NCBI GenBank assembly: GCA_002311745.1
Contig: DBZL01000064.1
Coordinates: 1 to 27,880, forward strand
Source: Phycisphaerales bacterium UBA1161
Lineage (GTDB): Bacteria; Planctomycetota; Phycisphaerae; Tepidisphaerales; Tepidisphaeraceae
Direction: 5' to 3'
DNA: 27,880 nucleotides
Shown: positions 15,223 through 23,289 of the stretch, in pieces
Layout: every line of letters starts with the position of its first letter
Position numbering within the stretch: the stretch's first letter is position 1
Program-made: the position numbers and the translations under genes
The notes under the pieces: model-generated
Seen by the model: the letters and a program-made list of their open reading frames with translations, nothing else
What the model was told of the DNA's origin: nothing
Database searches by the model: none

Positions 15223-16056
15223 CTATGCTTGGAAGAATGCGAGCAGGTCTTCGTTCACCTTGTCCTTCAGGGTTGTACACATGCCATGGGGCGCGCCTGG
15301 ATAGATCTTCAGCTTGGCGCCCTTGACGATCTTGGCCGAAAGCATCGCCGAATCGGCGATGGGCACGATCTGGTCGTCGTCCCCGTGAAGAATCAGGGTT
15401 GGCACGTCGAATTTTTTGAGATCTTCGGTGAGGTCCGTTTCGGAAAAAGCCTTAATGCAAAAGTAGGAAGCCGGAAAGCCGGCCATCATCCCTTGCAGCC
15501 AGAATGATTCGCGCACCCCTTGCGAGATCTTGGCGCCCGGCCTGTTGTAGCCGTAAAACGGCATGCTCAAATCCTTCCAGAACTGCGAGCGGTCGGCCTG
15601 GACGGCGGTGCGGATTTGATTGAAGGCGTCGATCGGCAGGCCGCCGGGATTGGCGGGCGTCTTGAGCATCAGGGGCGGCACCGCGCCGATCAGCACCGCC
15701 TTGGCGACCCGCTTGGTGCCATGACGGCCGATATAGCGGGCGACTTCCCCGCCGCCGGTGGAGTGTCCGACATGGATCGCCTTCTTCAGGTCGAGCTTTT
15801 CGACCAGTGCGGCGAGATCGTCGGCATAGGTGTCCATGTCGTTGCCGTTCCAGGGCTGACTTGAGCGGCCATGCCCGCGGCGATCATGCGCGATGCAGCG
15901 GTAGCCGCGAGAGGCCAGAAAGAACATCTGGTCTTCAAAGGCGTCCCCGCTCAGTGGCCAGCCATGGCTGAAAATGACGGGCTGGCCGCTACCCCAATCC
16001 TTGTAATACAGGTCGATATTTGCCGAGTTCTCCTTGCCGACGGTGACGTATGGCAT
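15223..16056 (-). CDS. Alpha/beta hydrolase of the cofactor-free haloperoxidase/arylesterase type
   Basis: The 277-residue cytoplasmic protein is a complete member of the non-heme (cofactor-free) chloroperoxidase and arylesterase group. It has the oxyanion segment [10 protein letters not shown], the [13 protein letters not shown] block, the nucleophile S99 in [12 protein letters not shown], the acid in [12 protein letters not shown] and the His in GAPHGM. The family hydrolyses esters and can form peracids; the natural substrate is not known. The ATG at 16056 is preceded by a near-perfect AAGGAGGA ribosome site, unlike most genes in this window. It forms a two-gene unit with the frameshifted membrane protein downstream, and this pairing plus its ribosome sites suggests acquisition from another phylum. 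Confidence 0.88.
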   Translation of the reverse strand: MPYVTVGKENSANIDLYYKDWGSGQPVIFSHGWPLSGDAFEDQMFFLASRGYRCIAHDRRGHGRSSQPWNGNDMDTYADDLAALVEKLDLKKAIHVGHSTGGGEVARYIGRHGTKRVAKAVLIGAVPPLMLKTPANPGGLPIDAFNQIRTAVQADRSQFWKDLSMPFYGYNRPGAKISQGVRESFWLQGMMAGFPASYFCIKAFSETDLTEDLKKFDVPTLILHGDDDQIVPIADSAMLSAKIVKGAKLKIYPGAPHGMCTTLKDKVNEDLLAFFQA

Positions 16057-16197
16057 GGCTCCTCCTTTTTTCTGGATTGCCGATCCTAGGCGTGAATCGA
16101 GCCAGCGACCACAACCGCCAAAATGGCGTGGTGCAGTCCGTCAGGTGGACGCGGCGAGTTGTTGACCATCGCAAATCGACCGGCGACGATGCGTTGC

Positions 16198-16956
16198 ATG
16201 GGCAACCTCTGGCAAAAACAACCGGACAGCTACCACGGCCTGCTCATGCGCTGCGCCCCCGGCACCCACGAAGCGGCGGCGAAAATGCTCGGCGACAACC
16301 GAATCGCCAACTGCCCGGTCCTGGACCTCGCCTCGGGCAGCGGGGCCTTCCTCGCCCGGCTCTGCGATCAGGGCTTCGATCACCTTCATGCCGTGGAACT
16401 CGATCCCTCCCGTTTCGGACTCCCCGGCATCAAGCCCATTGCCGCCGATCTCAACGCCGATTTTGCATCCGTGATCGATGCCGCCCTCGGCTGCAAGCGC
16501 TTCGGCCTGGTCAGCGCCATCGAAATCATCGAACATCTCGATTGCCCCCGGCATTTCCTCCGCCAAGTCCGCACCCTGCTGGCCGATGACGGCCATCTCC
16601 TTCTCTCGACGCCCAACGTCGCCAACTTCACCGGCCGAATCCGCTTCGCCGTCAGCGGCCAGCTCCGCCAGTTCCGCGAAAACGACTACCACTACCAGCG
16701 ACACATCTCCCCAATCGCCGAGGTCCAGATGCGCCTGATGCTGGGCGAAATCGGCTTCCGCCTCGTCGACGCGGTCACCGCCGGCTGTTTCTTCGGCCCC
16801 GTTAAAAAAGCCGTTCTCTCGCCGGCGATTCTCCTGGCCCGATTGCTTTGGGGATCGATCGGCAGCGAAGACGTGCGAATCTATCTGGCGCAAAAATCCG
16901 CTCCCGACACCACGTCCCCCGGCCGCAGCTCCGACTACATCCAGCGCGGGGCTTAA
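16198..16956 (+). CDS. Class I SAM-dependent methyltransferase
   Basis: The 252-residue protein has a Rossmann-type methyltransferase core: motif I VLDLASGSGAFLARL (about residues 45-58), an acidic strand end AVELDPSRF, a motif IV-like region with SAIEIIEHLDCP, and STPNVANFTGRIRF. This is the methyltransferase type 11/12/23 pattern seen in UbiE/UbiG-like and polysaccharide or natural-product methylases. The methyl acceptor cannot be read from sequence. ATG at 16198 is chosen since conserved sequence starts soon after it; another ATG sits three codons earlier. It is monocistronic, and its stop lies 49 bases from the convergent TPR gene. Nearby glycosyltransferase-like genes make a role in surface glycan modification conceivable, but this is weak. 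Confidence 0.8.
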   Translation: MGNLWQKQPDSYHGLLMRCAPGTHEAAAKMLGDNRIANCPVLDLASGSGAFLARLCDQGFDHLHAVELDPSRFGLPGIKPIAADLNADFASVIDAALGCKRFGLVSAIEIIEHLDCPRHFLRQVRTLLADDGHLLLSTPNVANFTGRIRFAVSGQLRQFRENDYHYQRHISPIAEVQMRLMLGEIGFRLVDAVTAGCFFGPVKKAVLSPAILLARLLWGSIGSEDVRIYLAQKSAPDTTSPGRSSDYIQRGA

Positions 16957-17005
16957 ATGAGGTTGAGCGGGGGAGGTCGAATGGGGTCGGAGGGAACGTA
17001 ACTGT

Positions 17006-18715
17006 TTATGGTGAAACGGGAATCGTTGTGGGGCGGGTGAGGGGCTTCATAGCCAACAGGGCATCGAGACGGCGGCGGACCTCGGTGAGGTCGGGACGCA
17101 GGCTCAGGGCGGTTTGGAATTCGGCGATGGCGGCGTCGCGCGTCGCGAACGTCTCATCCCAAACGCCCAGGATGTAGTGGGCTTGGGCGTAACGAGGACG
17201 AAGGGCGATGGCTCGCATGAGCAAATCGTGGGAACGGGCACGCAGGGCGGGGTCGCGCTGGGCGAAGGCTTGTTCGCCGAGCATCTGGGCATAATTGACC
17301 AGGGCGCTGACGTCGCGGGGGTTTTGCTGCAAGAGCCATTGGTAATGCATGGCGGCCTGGGTATAGCGGCCCTGGGCGGCCAGGAGATTGGCCAGGTTGT
17401 TGTGAGCGGTGGCGGAATCGGGGTCCAGGTCCAGGGCTTGGCGGTACTCACTGATGGCCGTGGCGGGACGGTTTTGCAATTGCGCGGCCAGGCCGAGGCC
17501 GTTGTGGGCGCCGGCGGAGTCGGGATTGGTGTCCAGCCAATGCAGGGCGAAGGACGTGTCATCCGTGTAATAGAAGCTGCGGAGGAAACTCAACCAAGCG
17601 AAGAGCGCGATCCAGCCCAAGCTGATGGCGATGGTGGCGATGCGGCGGAGCGGGGCGGTCGGACGATGCAGGACGGCGGCGATGGTCGCGGGGACGGCGA
17701 GGATCGCCAGAGCGACGTAGCGCTCGGAGTAGGGGGCTTCCTGGCGGAAAACGTGGGCGGTGGGCAACTGAAGCAGAATGAACCAGGCGAGCCAAAAGAG
17801 GGCGGCCAGGCGCGGAGGACGCCCGGCGCGGGCGATAAGCAGCGCGATGGTCGTAAGCAAAACCAGGGAGATGGCGGATAGGCGCCAGTCGAACCAGACG
17901 GGAAACGTGGGTTCGTAATGGAGATCCACAAATGGGGTGATGGCCGTTTGCACGCCGTAGAGGAGGGATTTGAGCGCGTCCAGTGGATGGTGCTGAATCT
18001 CGATGTGAAGCGTGGGCTTTTGGAAGACGTAATGGCGCAACAGGAAATAGGCGGCCAAAATCGCAAACGCCGGGACGCAGCGCCAAAGGCGTCTTGATAG
18101 TTTTGCGTGGGATGCTGAACGAAGGTCCAGGAAATCAATGAGGATGAAAATTGCGGGTAGGACGGCAGCCTGCTCTTTGCAAAGTAGGGCGACGGCCAAC
18201 AGGGCGATGGCAAGAAAATACATGACGATGCCGCGGCCCAGGTACGCCCAGGTGGCCAAGAGGATCGCTAAAGCGGGCAAGAGCGATTCGCGGCCGGAGG
18301 CGGCGGGATAGACGCATTCGGACATGGCCGGATGCAGGGCAAACCAGGCGGCGACAAGCAGGGCGGCGGTGGGCGCCAGGGCCAGGGCGGGACGGCGCAA
18401 AAGCGCGTACGCGGCCAGCATCACCAAGCCGGCCAGGGCGGCGTTGAGCAGATGATAAGGTCGCGGCCGGTTGCCCGAGATGGTCTTTTGCAGGGCAAAG
18501 GTAAGCCGCGTCATCGGGCGGTAATAGGGGAAATCCAGGTAATGCGGCCGGCGGAAAACCTCGACCACGTCATTCCAGGTTCGGATGGGAAACTGGTTTT
18601 CTATGACCTCGTGATCATCGTAAACGAATTGGTTGGACCAGGAGCCGGCGGCATAAACGGCGGCGACGAGCACGGCCGCCAGCAAAACCGAAATGCGATG
18701 CCTGAAACGGATCAT
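17006..18715 (-). CDS. TMTC-like multi-pass membrane protein with TPR repeats
   Basis: The 569-residue protein starts with a membrane helix (ISVLLAAVLVAAVYAAGSW) followed by FVYDDHEVIENQ, an acidic loop typical of GT-C fold glycosyltransferases and TMTC proteins. About ten hydrophobic helices fill residues 10-380. The C-terminal 170 residues form TPR repeats (AGAHNGLGLAAQLQNRPATA, ATAHNNLANLLAAQGRYTQA, YAQAHYILGVWDETFATRDA). TMTC family proteins transfer mannose to proteins in eukaryotes; bacterial homologues are thought to be membrane glycosyltransferases but are largely uncharacterised. The ATG at 18715 precedes the first helix; a 44-residue upstream extension is not plausible. It is transcribed divergently from moeA, with paired -10-like elements between them. 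A decayed copy of its C-terminus lies at 12212-12283. Confidence 0.75.
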   Translation of the reverse strand: MIRFRHRISVLLAAVLVAAVYAAGSWSNQFVYDDHEVIENQFPIRTWNDVVEVFRRPHYLDFPYYRPMTRLTFALQKTISGNRPRPYHLLNAALAGLVMLAAYALLRRPALALAPTAALLVAAWFALHPAMSECVYPAASGRESLLPALAILLATWAYLGRGIVMYFLAIALLAVALLCKEQAAVLPAIFILIDFLDLRSASHAKLSRRLWRCVPAFAILAAYFLLRHYVFQKPTLHIEIQHHPLDALKSLLYGVQTAITPFVDLHYEPTFPVWFDWRLSAISLVLLTTIALLIARAGRPPRLAALFWLAWFILLQLPTAHVFRQEAPYSERYVALAILAVPATIAAVLHRPTAPLRRIATIAISLGWIALFAWLSFLRSFYYTDDTSFALHWLDTNPDSAGAHNGLGLAAQLQNRPATAISEYRQALDLDPDSATAHNNLANLLAAQGRYTQAAMHYQWLLQQNPRDVSALVNYAQMLGEQAFAQRDPALRARSHDLLMRAIALRPRYAQAHYILGVWDETFATRDAAIAEFQTALSLRPDLTEVRRRLDALLAMKPLTRPTTIPVSP

Positions 18716-18719
18716 GGGA

Positions 18720-18737
18720 TAGAATGTGCTGATTCTA
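18720..18737. promoter_or_regulatory. Divergent -10 elements between TMTC-like gene and moeA
   Basis: TAGAATGTGCTGATTCTA is an inverted repeat that presents TAGAAT on both strands. The plus copy (18720-18725) points to moeA and the minus copy (18732-18737) points to the TMTC-like gene, whose ATG lies 16 bases beyond it. I could not find good -35 boxes for either. Confidence 0.35.
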
Positions 18738-18767
18738 AGTCCTCGCGGTGGTTTTTCATCTGCGGGT

Positions 18768-19976
18768 ATGTCAGAACTCGATATTTCCAATTTGATGACG
18801 GTGGCGGAGGCGACGGCGATTGTGGATGCCGTGGGACTGGCGCCCACGACGGTGGAGGTGCCTCTGGGACAGAGCGTGGGGCTGTGTCTGGCGAAGGACG
18901 TGCGGTGCGATCGGGATAGTCCGCCGTTTGAAAAGAGTTTGATGGACGGCTACGCAGTGCGGCGGGCGGATTTGGGGCGGTTGCCGTGCGAGCTGGTGCT
19001 GCGCGGGCGGATCATGGCGGGTCAGACAGCCCAGCGGCCGCTGGGGGCGGGGGAGACGATGGCGATTATGACGGGCGCGCCGCTGCCGGCGGGAGCGGAC
19101 ACGGTGGTGCCGGTGGAACAGGCGAGGCTGAACGAAGAATTCGGCAAGGTGCGGTTCGATGAACTGCCGGAGGTGGGTCGGCACGTGGCGGGGCGCGGGT
19201 CGGAAGCGCGGGCGGGAAGCGTGGTATTGCAGGCGGGCACGCGGATGGGACCGGCGCAGATCGCGGTGGCGGCCGGCGTGGGGGCGGCGGAGCTGCGCGT
19301 GTTTGCGGCGCCGAGGGTGGCGGTGCTGAGCACGGGGGATGAATTGGTGCCGATCGAGCAGACGCCTGCGGCAGCGCAAATTCGGGCGACGAACAACGCG
19401 ATGCTGGCGGCGCTATTGGCGCGATGGAACTGCCGCGCGGTTGATCTTGGGATTGTGAGGGACGATCCGCAGGCGATAGAGCGGGCGATCTCGACGGGCC
19501 TGGAGCAGGATGTGCTGCTGGTCAGCGGGGGGATGAGCGTCGGGGAGCGCGACTATGTGCCGGGGATTTTGCGCAAGCTTGGAGCGGAGATGAGGATTAC
19601 CAAGCTGCGGATCAAGCCGGGCAAGCCGTTCGTGTTTGCGCAGATGCCGGCCGGAAAGTTCGTCTTCGGGTTGCCGGGGAATCCGGTCAGCGCGTTTGTG
19701 TGCACGGTGTGCCTGGTGAGGCGATTGCTGGAGCGGCTGGGTGGCGGGGGGCCGCAGGAGCACAAACGAGCGGCGGTGGCGGGGTGCGATTTGGCGGCCA
19801 ATGGTCCGCGGGAGTTTTATCAGCCGGCGATCGTGTCGGGGCGGTCGATTGTGCCGCTGGCGTGGAAAGGATCGGCCGACATTTACACCTTGGCGCGGGC
19901 GAACGCGCTGATGGTTCGCGGCGCCGATGATCCGCCCCAACCGGCGGGGGCGATGGTAGAATACTTGGACGTGTGA
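18768..19976 (+). CDS. moeA: Molybdopterin molybdenumtransferase MoeA
   Basis: The 402-residue protein is MoeA, which inserts molybdate into adenylylated molybdopterin in the last step of molybdenum cofactor synthesis (EC 2.10.1.1). Signature segments are present in order: SPPFEKSLMDGYAV, IMTGAPLPAGADTVVPVE, VAVLSTGDELV, the VSGGMSVGERDYVP molybdopterin-binding loop, KLRIKPGKPFVF and GLPGNPVSAFV. The C-terminal beta-barrel domain IV follows. The ATG at 18768 begins MSELDISNLMTVAEA, where family similarity starts; a 14-residue upstream extension is not conserved. No other moa/moe/mob gene is nearby and no molybdenum-cofactor riboswitch is apparent. A short secreted-peptide gene follows two bases after its stop. 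Confidence 0.95.
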   Translation: MSELDISNLMTVAEATAIVDAVGLAPTTVEVPLGQSVGLCLAKDVRCDRDSPPFEKSLMDGYAVRRADLGRLPCELVLRGRIMAGQTAQRPLGAGETMAIMTGAPLPAGADTVVPVEQARLNEEFGKVRFDELPEVGRHVAGRGSEARAGSVVLQAGTRMGPAQIAVAAGVGAAELRVFAAPRVAVLSTGDELVPIEQTPAAAQIRATNNAMLAALLARWNCRAVDLGIVRDDPQAIERAISTGLEQDVLLVSGGMSVGERDYVPGILRKLGAEMRITKLRIKPGKPFVFAQMPAGKFVFGLPGNPVSAFVCTVCLVRRLLERLGGGGPQEHKRAAVAGCDLAANGPREFYQPAIVSGRSIVPLAWKGSADIYTLARANALMVRGADDPPQPAGAMVEYLDV

Positions 19977-19978
19977 TC

Positions 19979-20092
19979 ATGAAGCTGCGGCATCTCATCC
20001 TGCTGGCTCTTTTTGTGGCGGCGGCGTTTGGGGGCACGTTCACCTGCGAAAACCACGACGATAACACGACCGTCCACGTCAATACGCCGTGA
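19979..20092 (+). CDS. 37-residue peptide with signal-sequence-like N terminus
   Basis: The frame starts two bases after the moeA stop and encodes a basic start (MKLRHL), a hydrophobic core (ILLALFVAAAFGGTFT), one Cys and a short acidic/Asn tail (ENHDDNTTVHVNTP). The pattern is that of a signal peptide followed by a very short mature part. The Cys at residue 23 could be a lipid-attachment site, but the preceding residues are not a good lipobox. A TAGAAT lies 16 bases before the ATG, inside moeA. It could be a real micropeptide co-expressed with moeA or a chance frame. I know of similar short planctomycete peptides only from memory. Confidence 0.5.
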   Translation: MKLRHLILLALFVAAAFGGTFTCENHDDNTTVHVNTP

Positions 20093-20102
20093 AAAAAGGG
20101 GG

Positions 20103-20130
20103 ACGCGCGTCGCACGCGACGCGGCTAAAA
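20103..20130. repeat. 28-nt hairpin repeat, copy 1 (possible purQ terminator)
   Basis: A 28-base block is identical to 23408-23435. Its core is the perfect 8-bp inverted repeat CGCGTCGC-AC-GCGACGCG (20106-20123) followed by GCTAAAA. On the minus strand it lies just after the purQ stop codon and is followed by a run of C and then T, so it may also work as an intrinsic terminator. Confidence 0.8.
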
Positions 20131-20141
20131 AAAGGCGGGAT

Positions 20142-20945
20142 TCAGACGCCGGCGCCGACGGCGTCTTTCACGTGGTTCATTGCGTTGCGGAAGAATTGCA
20201 GGCCGTCGCCTTCGGCGGAAGCGTTGCGGCGGCTGGTCCAGGCGAAGTGCTGGGTGGGATCGACGTGGCGTTCGGGATGGGGCATGAGTCCCAGGACCAG
20301 GCCGGTGGCGTCGCAAACGCCGGCGATGTCGTCCACGGAGCCGTTGGGATTCTCGGGGAATTGCCCGGCGGCGGGGGAGCCGTCGGACTTGGCGTAAACA
20401 AGCGCGACCTGGTGATGATCCCATAGGGCCTGGCGCACGAGCGGATCGGCGGGGATGAATTTCCCCTCGCCATGAGCGACGGGCAGTTCGATCAGACCAA
20501 CGCCGGCAGTCCAGATGCACTTGGACGAGCGAGAAGCGAGGTGGACCCAGCGGTCGAGATAGCGGCCACAGTCGTTATTGGTCAGCGTGGCGGTCTGGCC
20601 GGTGCGTCCGGCCAGGGGGCCGGGAATCAGATCGGTCTTGACCAATACCTGGAACCCATTGCAGATGCCGATGATGGGCTTGGCGGCGTCGATGAATCGG
20701 CGCATGGGGTCGCGCAGGTGGTGCACGATCTGATTGGCGAGGATTTTTCCAGCGGCAATGTCGTCGCCGTAGCTGAAGCCGCCGGGAATGGCCATGAGCT
20801 GAAATTGATCCAACAGGGCGGGATTCTCCAGCAGGCGGTTGATGTGCACGAATTGCATGTGCGAACCGGCCAGCGCGAAGGCGTGCGCGGTTTCCGCGTC
20901 GCAGTTGGTGCCGGCGGAGCGGAGAATGAGCGTCGTGGGCTTCAC
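20142..20945 (-). CDS. purQ: Phosphoribosylformylglycinamidine synthase, glutaminase subunit
   Basis: The 267-residue protein is PurQ, the class I glutamine amidotransferase subunit that supplies ammonia to PurL in the fourth step of purine synthesis (EC 6.3.5.3). It shows the early ILRSAGTNCDAE segment, the nucleophile C95 in GICNGFQVLV and the His/Glu pair H223 and E225 in MPHPERH. It is longer than the roughly 225-residue Bacillus form and matches the PurQ type of about 260 residues. The start is GTG at 20945, giving MKPTTLILRSAG; there is no clear ribosome site. No purL or purS is adjacent. It is divergent from pilT, and a hairpin repeat follows its stop. Confidence 0.95.
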   Translation of the reverse strand: MKPTTLILRSAGTNCDAETAHAFALAGSHMQFVHINRLLENPALLDQFQLMAIPGGFSYGDDIAAGKILANQIVHHLRDPMRRFIDAAKPIIGICNGFQVLVKTDLIPGPLAGRTGQTATLTNNDCGRYLDRWVHLASRSSKCIWTAGVGLIELPVAHGEGKFIPADPLVRQALWDHHQVALVYAKSDGSPAAGQFPENPNGSVDDIAGVCDATGLVLGLMPHPERHVDPTQHFAWTSRRNASAEGDGLQFFRNAMNHVKDAVGAGV

Positions 20946-20960
20946 GCGGGGTAGTTTATG

Positions 20961-20989
20961 TTGCGGGAAGGCAATGGCAAACCGATAAT
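20961..20989 (+). promoter_or_regulatory. Candidate promoter for pilT
   Basis: TTGCGG and GATAAT are separated by 17 bases, with a predicted start about 30 bases before the pilT ATG. That leaves room for the AAAGGA ribosome site. The -10 matches in five of six positions. Confidence 0.4.
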
Positions 20990-21025
20990 GAAACGATCGG
21001 GCGCGCCGATGAAAGGAAACGATTG

Positions 21026-22210
21026 ATGTCGTCGATTCAGAGCGGCCAAGCGGGGACAGAGCCGGGAGGGGGCGAGGCGCCGCATCCGCAGATTCAGGTC
21101 GAGGAACGGAAGCTGACCATGCACGATTTTTTGCGTACGTGCATTCGGCTCAACGGTTCGGACGTGCATTTGCAGTCCGGCAGCGTGCCGATGATCCGCG
21201 TGGATGGCCGGGCGCGGTTTTTGGAATGCCCGCCGTTGAGCGACCAGACGGTGGAGGAATTTGTCAACCAGATTCTGGCGGGCCAGGTGAATCCGGAGCA
21301 GAAGCGGCAGATTCTGAACCAACGCGGGGCCGTGGATGTGGCGCACAGCTTCCCCGGCATGGCACGGTTCCGCACGAACATTTTTCACAGCCGCGAGAAA
21401 TACGCGATCGTGATGCGGCGGATCATCACGCGGATTCCGCAGTTTGACGAGCTGAACCTTCCGCCGCAGGTGGAAGCGCTGACGGACCACAACCGCGGGC
21501 TGATCATCGTGTCCGGCACGACGGGCACGGGCAAATCCACCACGCTGGCGGCGATGATCGGCAAGATCAACCGCACGCGCAGCGAGCGTATCATCACCGT
21601 CGAAGACCCGGTCGAGTACCAGCACGACAACATCCGCAGCCTGGTCAGCCAGGTGGAAGTGGGAACGGACAGCGAGAGCTATGAATACGCGCTGCGCGAG
21701 ATGATCCGGCAGGATCCGGACACGATCCTGATCGGGGAAATTCGCGACTCGTTTTCGCTGACGACGGCGTTGCGAGCGGCGGACACGGGGCGGCTGGTGC
21801 TGACGTCGGTGCACGCGGCCAACGCGCCGCTGACCATCGAGCGCATGGTTTCGCTGTTCGATCCGGCGCAGAAGGAATTGCAGCAGACGCAACTGGGGAT
21901 GAACCTGGTGGCGGTGGTGTGCCAGCGATTGGCCAAGCGTCGGGAGGGGAAGGGTCGCGTGCCGGCGGTGGAGATCATGCTCAGCACGCCTCTGGTGCGG
22001 AAGCACGTCCTGGATGGGGAATACGACAAGCTCAAAGGCGCGGTGGGCAACCGGGAGGCGGGGTGCCAGAGCTTCGACCAGCACCTGACGGAATTATTCC
22101 AGAGGCAGATCATCGACGTGGCGGAGGCCAAGCGCCTGGCCAGCAACGTGGACGCGTTGAATCTGGCGTTGCGCGGCATTGGCAACAGCGAATCACGGCT
22201 GCGGCAATAG
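21026..22210 (+). CDS. pilT: Type IV pilus retraction ATPase PilT
   Basis: The 394-residue protein is a PilT-family secretion ATPase, a cytoplasmic hexamer that powers pilus retraction and twitching. The N-terminal PAS-like domain contains GSDVHLQSGSVPMIRVDGR. The ATPase core shows Walker A GTTGTGKST at residues 164-172, the Asp box VEDPVEYQH, the Walker B-like DPDTILIGEIRD and the His box TSVHAANAPLTIERM. The C-terminal GREGKGRVPAVEIMLSTP-type segment also fits PilT. The ATG at 21026 follows AAAGGA by six bases. No pilus structural genes are adjacent, though two prepilin-like genes lie elsewhere in the window. The downstream PHP phosphatase begins 41 bases later and may be cotranscribed. Confidence 0.93.
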   Translation: MSSIQSGQAGTEPGGGEAPHPQIQVEERKLTMHDFLRTCIRLNGSDVHLQSGSVPMIRVDGRARFLECPPLSDQTVEEFVNQILAGQVNPEQKRQILNQRGAVDVAHSFPGMARFRTNIFHSREKYAIVMRRIITRIPQFDELNLPPQVEALTDHNRGLIIVSGTTGTGKSTTLAAMIGKINRTRSERIITVEDPVEYQHDNIRSLVSQVEVGTDSESYEYALREMIRQDPDTILIGEIRDSFSLTTALRAADTGRLVLTSVHAANAPLTIERMVSLFDPAQKELQQTQLGMNLVAVVCQRLAKRREGKGRVPAVEIMLSTPLVRKHVLDGEYDKLKGAVGNREAGCQSFDQHLTELFQRQIIDVAEAKRLASNVDALNLALRGIGNSESRLRQ

Positions 22211-22251
22211 GCGGGGAGTTGGCGGCCGTGGGCGTTTCATCTTTCCCACCC

Positions 22252-22989
22252 ATGTCCAGCGGGCGAATCGACGTTCACAGCCATATTCTGCCCGGCGTGG
22301 ACGACGGATGCGCCGACGTGCCGCAGGCGTTGGCGTGCGTGGCGGCGCTGGTGGAGAACGGATACACGCACGCCTTTTGCACGCCGCACGTGTGGCCGAC
22401 GCTGCTGAAAAACAACGTCACCACCATCCGGGCGGCCACGGCGGACCTGCAGCGGCACGTGGATGCGGCCCAATTGCCGTTGTCGCTGCTGCCCGGGGGC
22501 GAGATGAACCTGCTGGATGCCTGGCCCGGCATTTCGGCGCTGCCGGATGACCAGATCGTCACCTACGGCTTGGCGGGGAAGCACGCGCTGTTTGATTTCT
22601 GGGCGGATGCGTATGCGGATTGCCGCATGGAACTGGAAGCGGCGATTGGGCACTTGAGCGGGCGCGGACTGAAGCCGATCCTGGCCCATCCGGAGCGGAT
22701 TGGCGCCATGCGCGATCCGGGCGCGATCGAGCGGTTGGCGGAACTGGGGGTGCTGTTTCAGCTCAACAGTTATTGCCTGGCCGAGCCGGCCGACGAGCGG
22801 ATCCATCAAACGGCGGTGCGGCTGCTGCGTGAGGGGCGTTATTTTCTGATCGGCACGGACACGCACCGACCGGCGGGCATGGCCAGCCGAATGCGCGGGT
22901 TGCAGATCGCGGCGGACATCGCCGGACCGGAGGCGGTGCAGCGCCTGACGGTGGACAATCCGCGGATGCTTCTGGCCGGCGCGAAATAA
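22252..22989 (+). CDS. CpsB/CapC-type PHP-domain protein-tyrosine phosphatase
   Basis: The 245-residue protein has the PHP metal-dependent phosphatase motifs of the CpsB/YwqE family: DVHSHILPGVDDG at the N terminus, CTPHVWPT, GGEMNL, KPILAHPERI and GTDTHRP at the C terminus. These supply the His/Asp ligands for a multinuclear metal site. Family members dephosphorylate bacterial tyrosine kinases that control capsule or exopolysaccharide export. No tyrosine kinase or polysaccharide gene cluster is adjacent. Start: ATG at 22252 places DVHSH at residue 6, as usual in the family. A GTG at 22228 with GGGGAG nine bases upstream has the better ribosome site and would add eight residues. It is probably cotranscribed with pilT. 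Confidence 0.85.
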   Translation: MSSGRIDVHSHILPGVDDGCADVPQALACVAALVENGYTHAFCTPHVWPTLLKNNVTTIRAATADLQRHVDAAQLPLSLLPGGEMNLLDAWPGISALPDDQIVTYGLAGKHALFDFWADAYADCRMELEAAIGHLSGRGLKPILAHPERIGAMRDPGAIERLAELGVLFQLNSYCLAEPADERIHQTAVRLLREGRYFLIGTDTHRPAGMASRMRGLQIAADIAGPEAVQRLTVDNPRMLLAGAK

Positions 22990-23016
22990 ACCGCCGCCTA
23001 CAACACCTCCGCGGCG

Positions 23017-23280
23017 TCACGAAGCCCGCCGGCGCAATTCCGCCCGGCGCAGATCGAATTGGATTTGCAGATTCAACCACAGTTCGGGGGAGGTTCCCAG
23101 TTCAGCGGCCAGATCGAGGGCCGAATCCGCGGTAATGCTTCGTTTTCCCTTAATCAGTTCATTGAGTTTGGCGACTGTCCAATGGATTCGCTTTGCAAAG
23201 GCGCGCTGTGATATGCCGGCAGGCGCAAGGAATTCGTCCAGAAGCATTTGGCCGGGATGAATGGGATTGGGGGGACGCAT
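23017..23280 (-). CDS. higA: HigA-family antitoxin / XRE regulator
   Basis: The 87-residue protein matches HigA-type addiction-module antitoxins: the N-terminal IHPGQMLLDEFLAPAGISQRAFAK segment and a helix-turn-helix (TVAKLNELIKGKRSITADSALDLA), then TSPELWLNLQIQFDL. In complete modules it neutralises the HigB RNase and represses the operon. The ATG at 23280 has GAGG eight bases upstream. The upstream toxin gene is reduced to its C-terminal coding part, so this antitoxin appears to be an orphan; it may persist as a transcription regulator or as a decoy against other HigB toxins. Confidence 0.92.
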   Translation of the reverse strand: MRPPNPIHPGQMLLDEFLAPAGISQRAFAKRIHWTVAKLNELIKGKRSITADSALDLAAELGTSPELWLNLQIQFDLRRAELRRRAS

Positions 23281-23289
23281 GGGAAAGCC

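Noticed and set aside
16162..16190. TTGACC with 17-base spacer before GACGAT as methyltransferase promoter
   Set aside because: The -10 matches only three of six positions, too weak to list as a feature.
20942..22084. 380-codon minus-strand frame opposite pilT
   Set aside because: Shadow of the clearly coding pilT frame; His/Arg-rich and without recognisable motifs.
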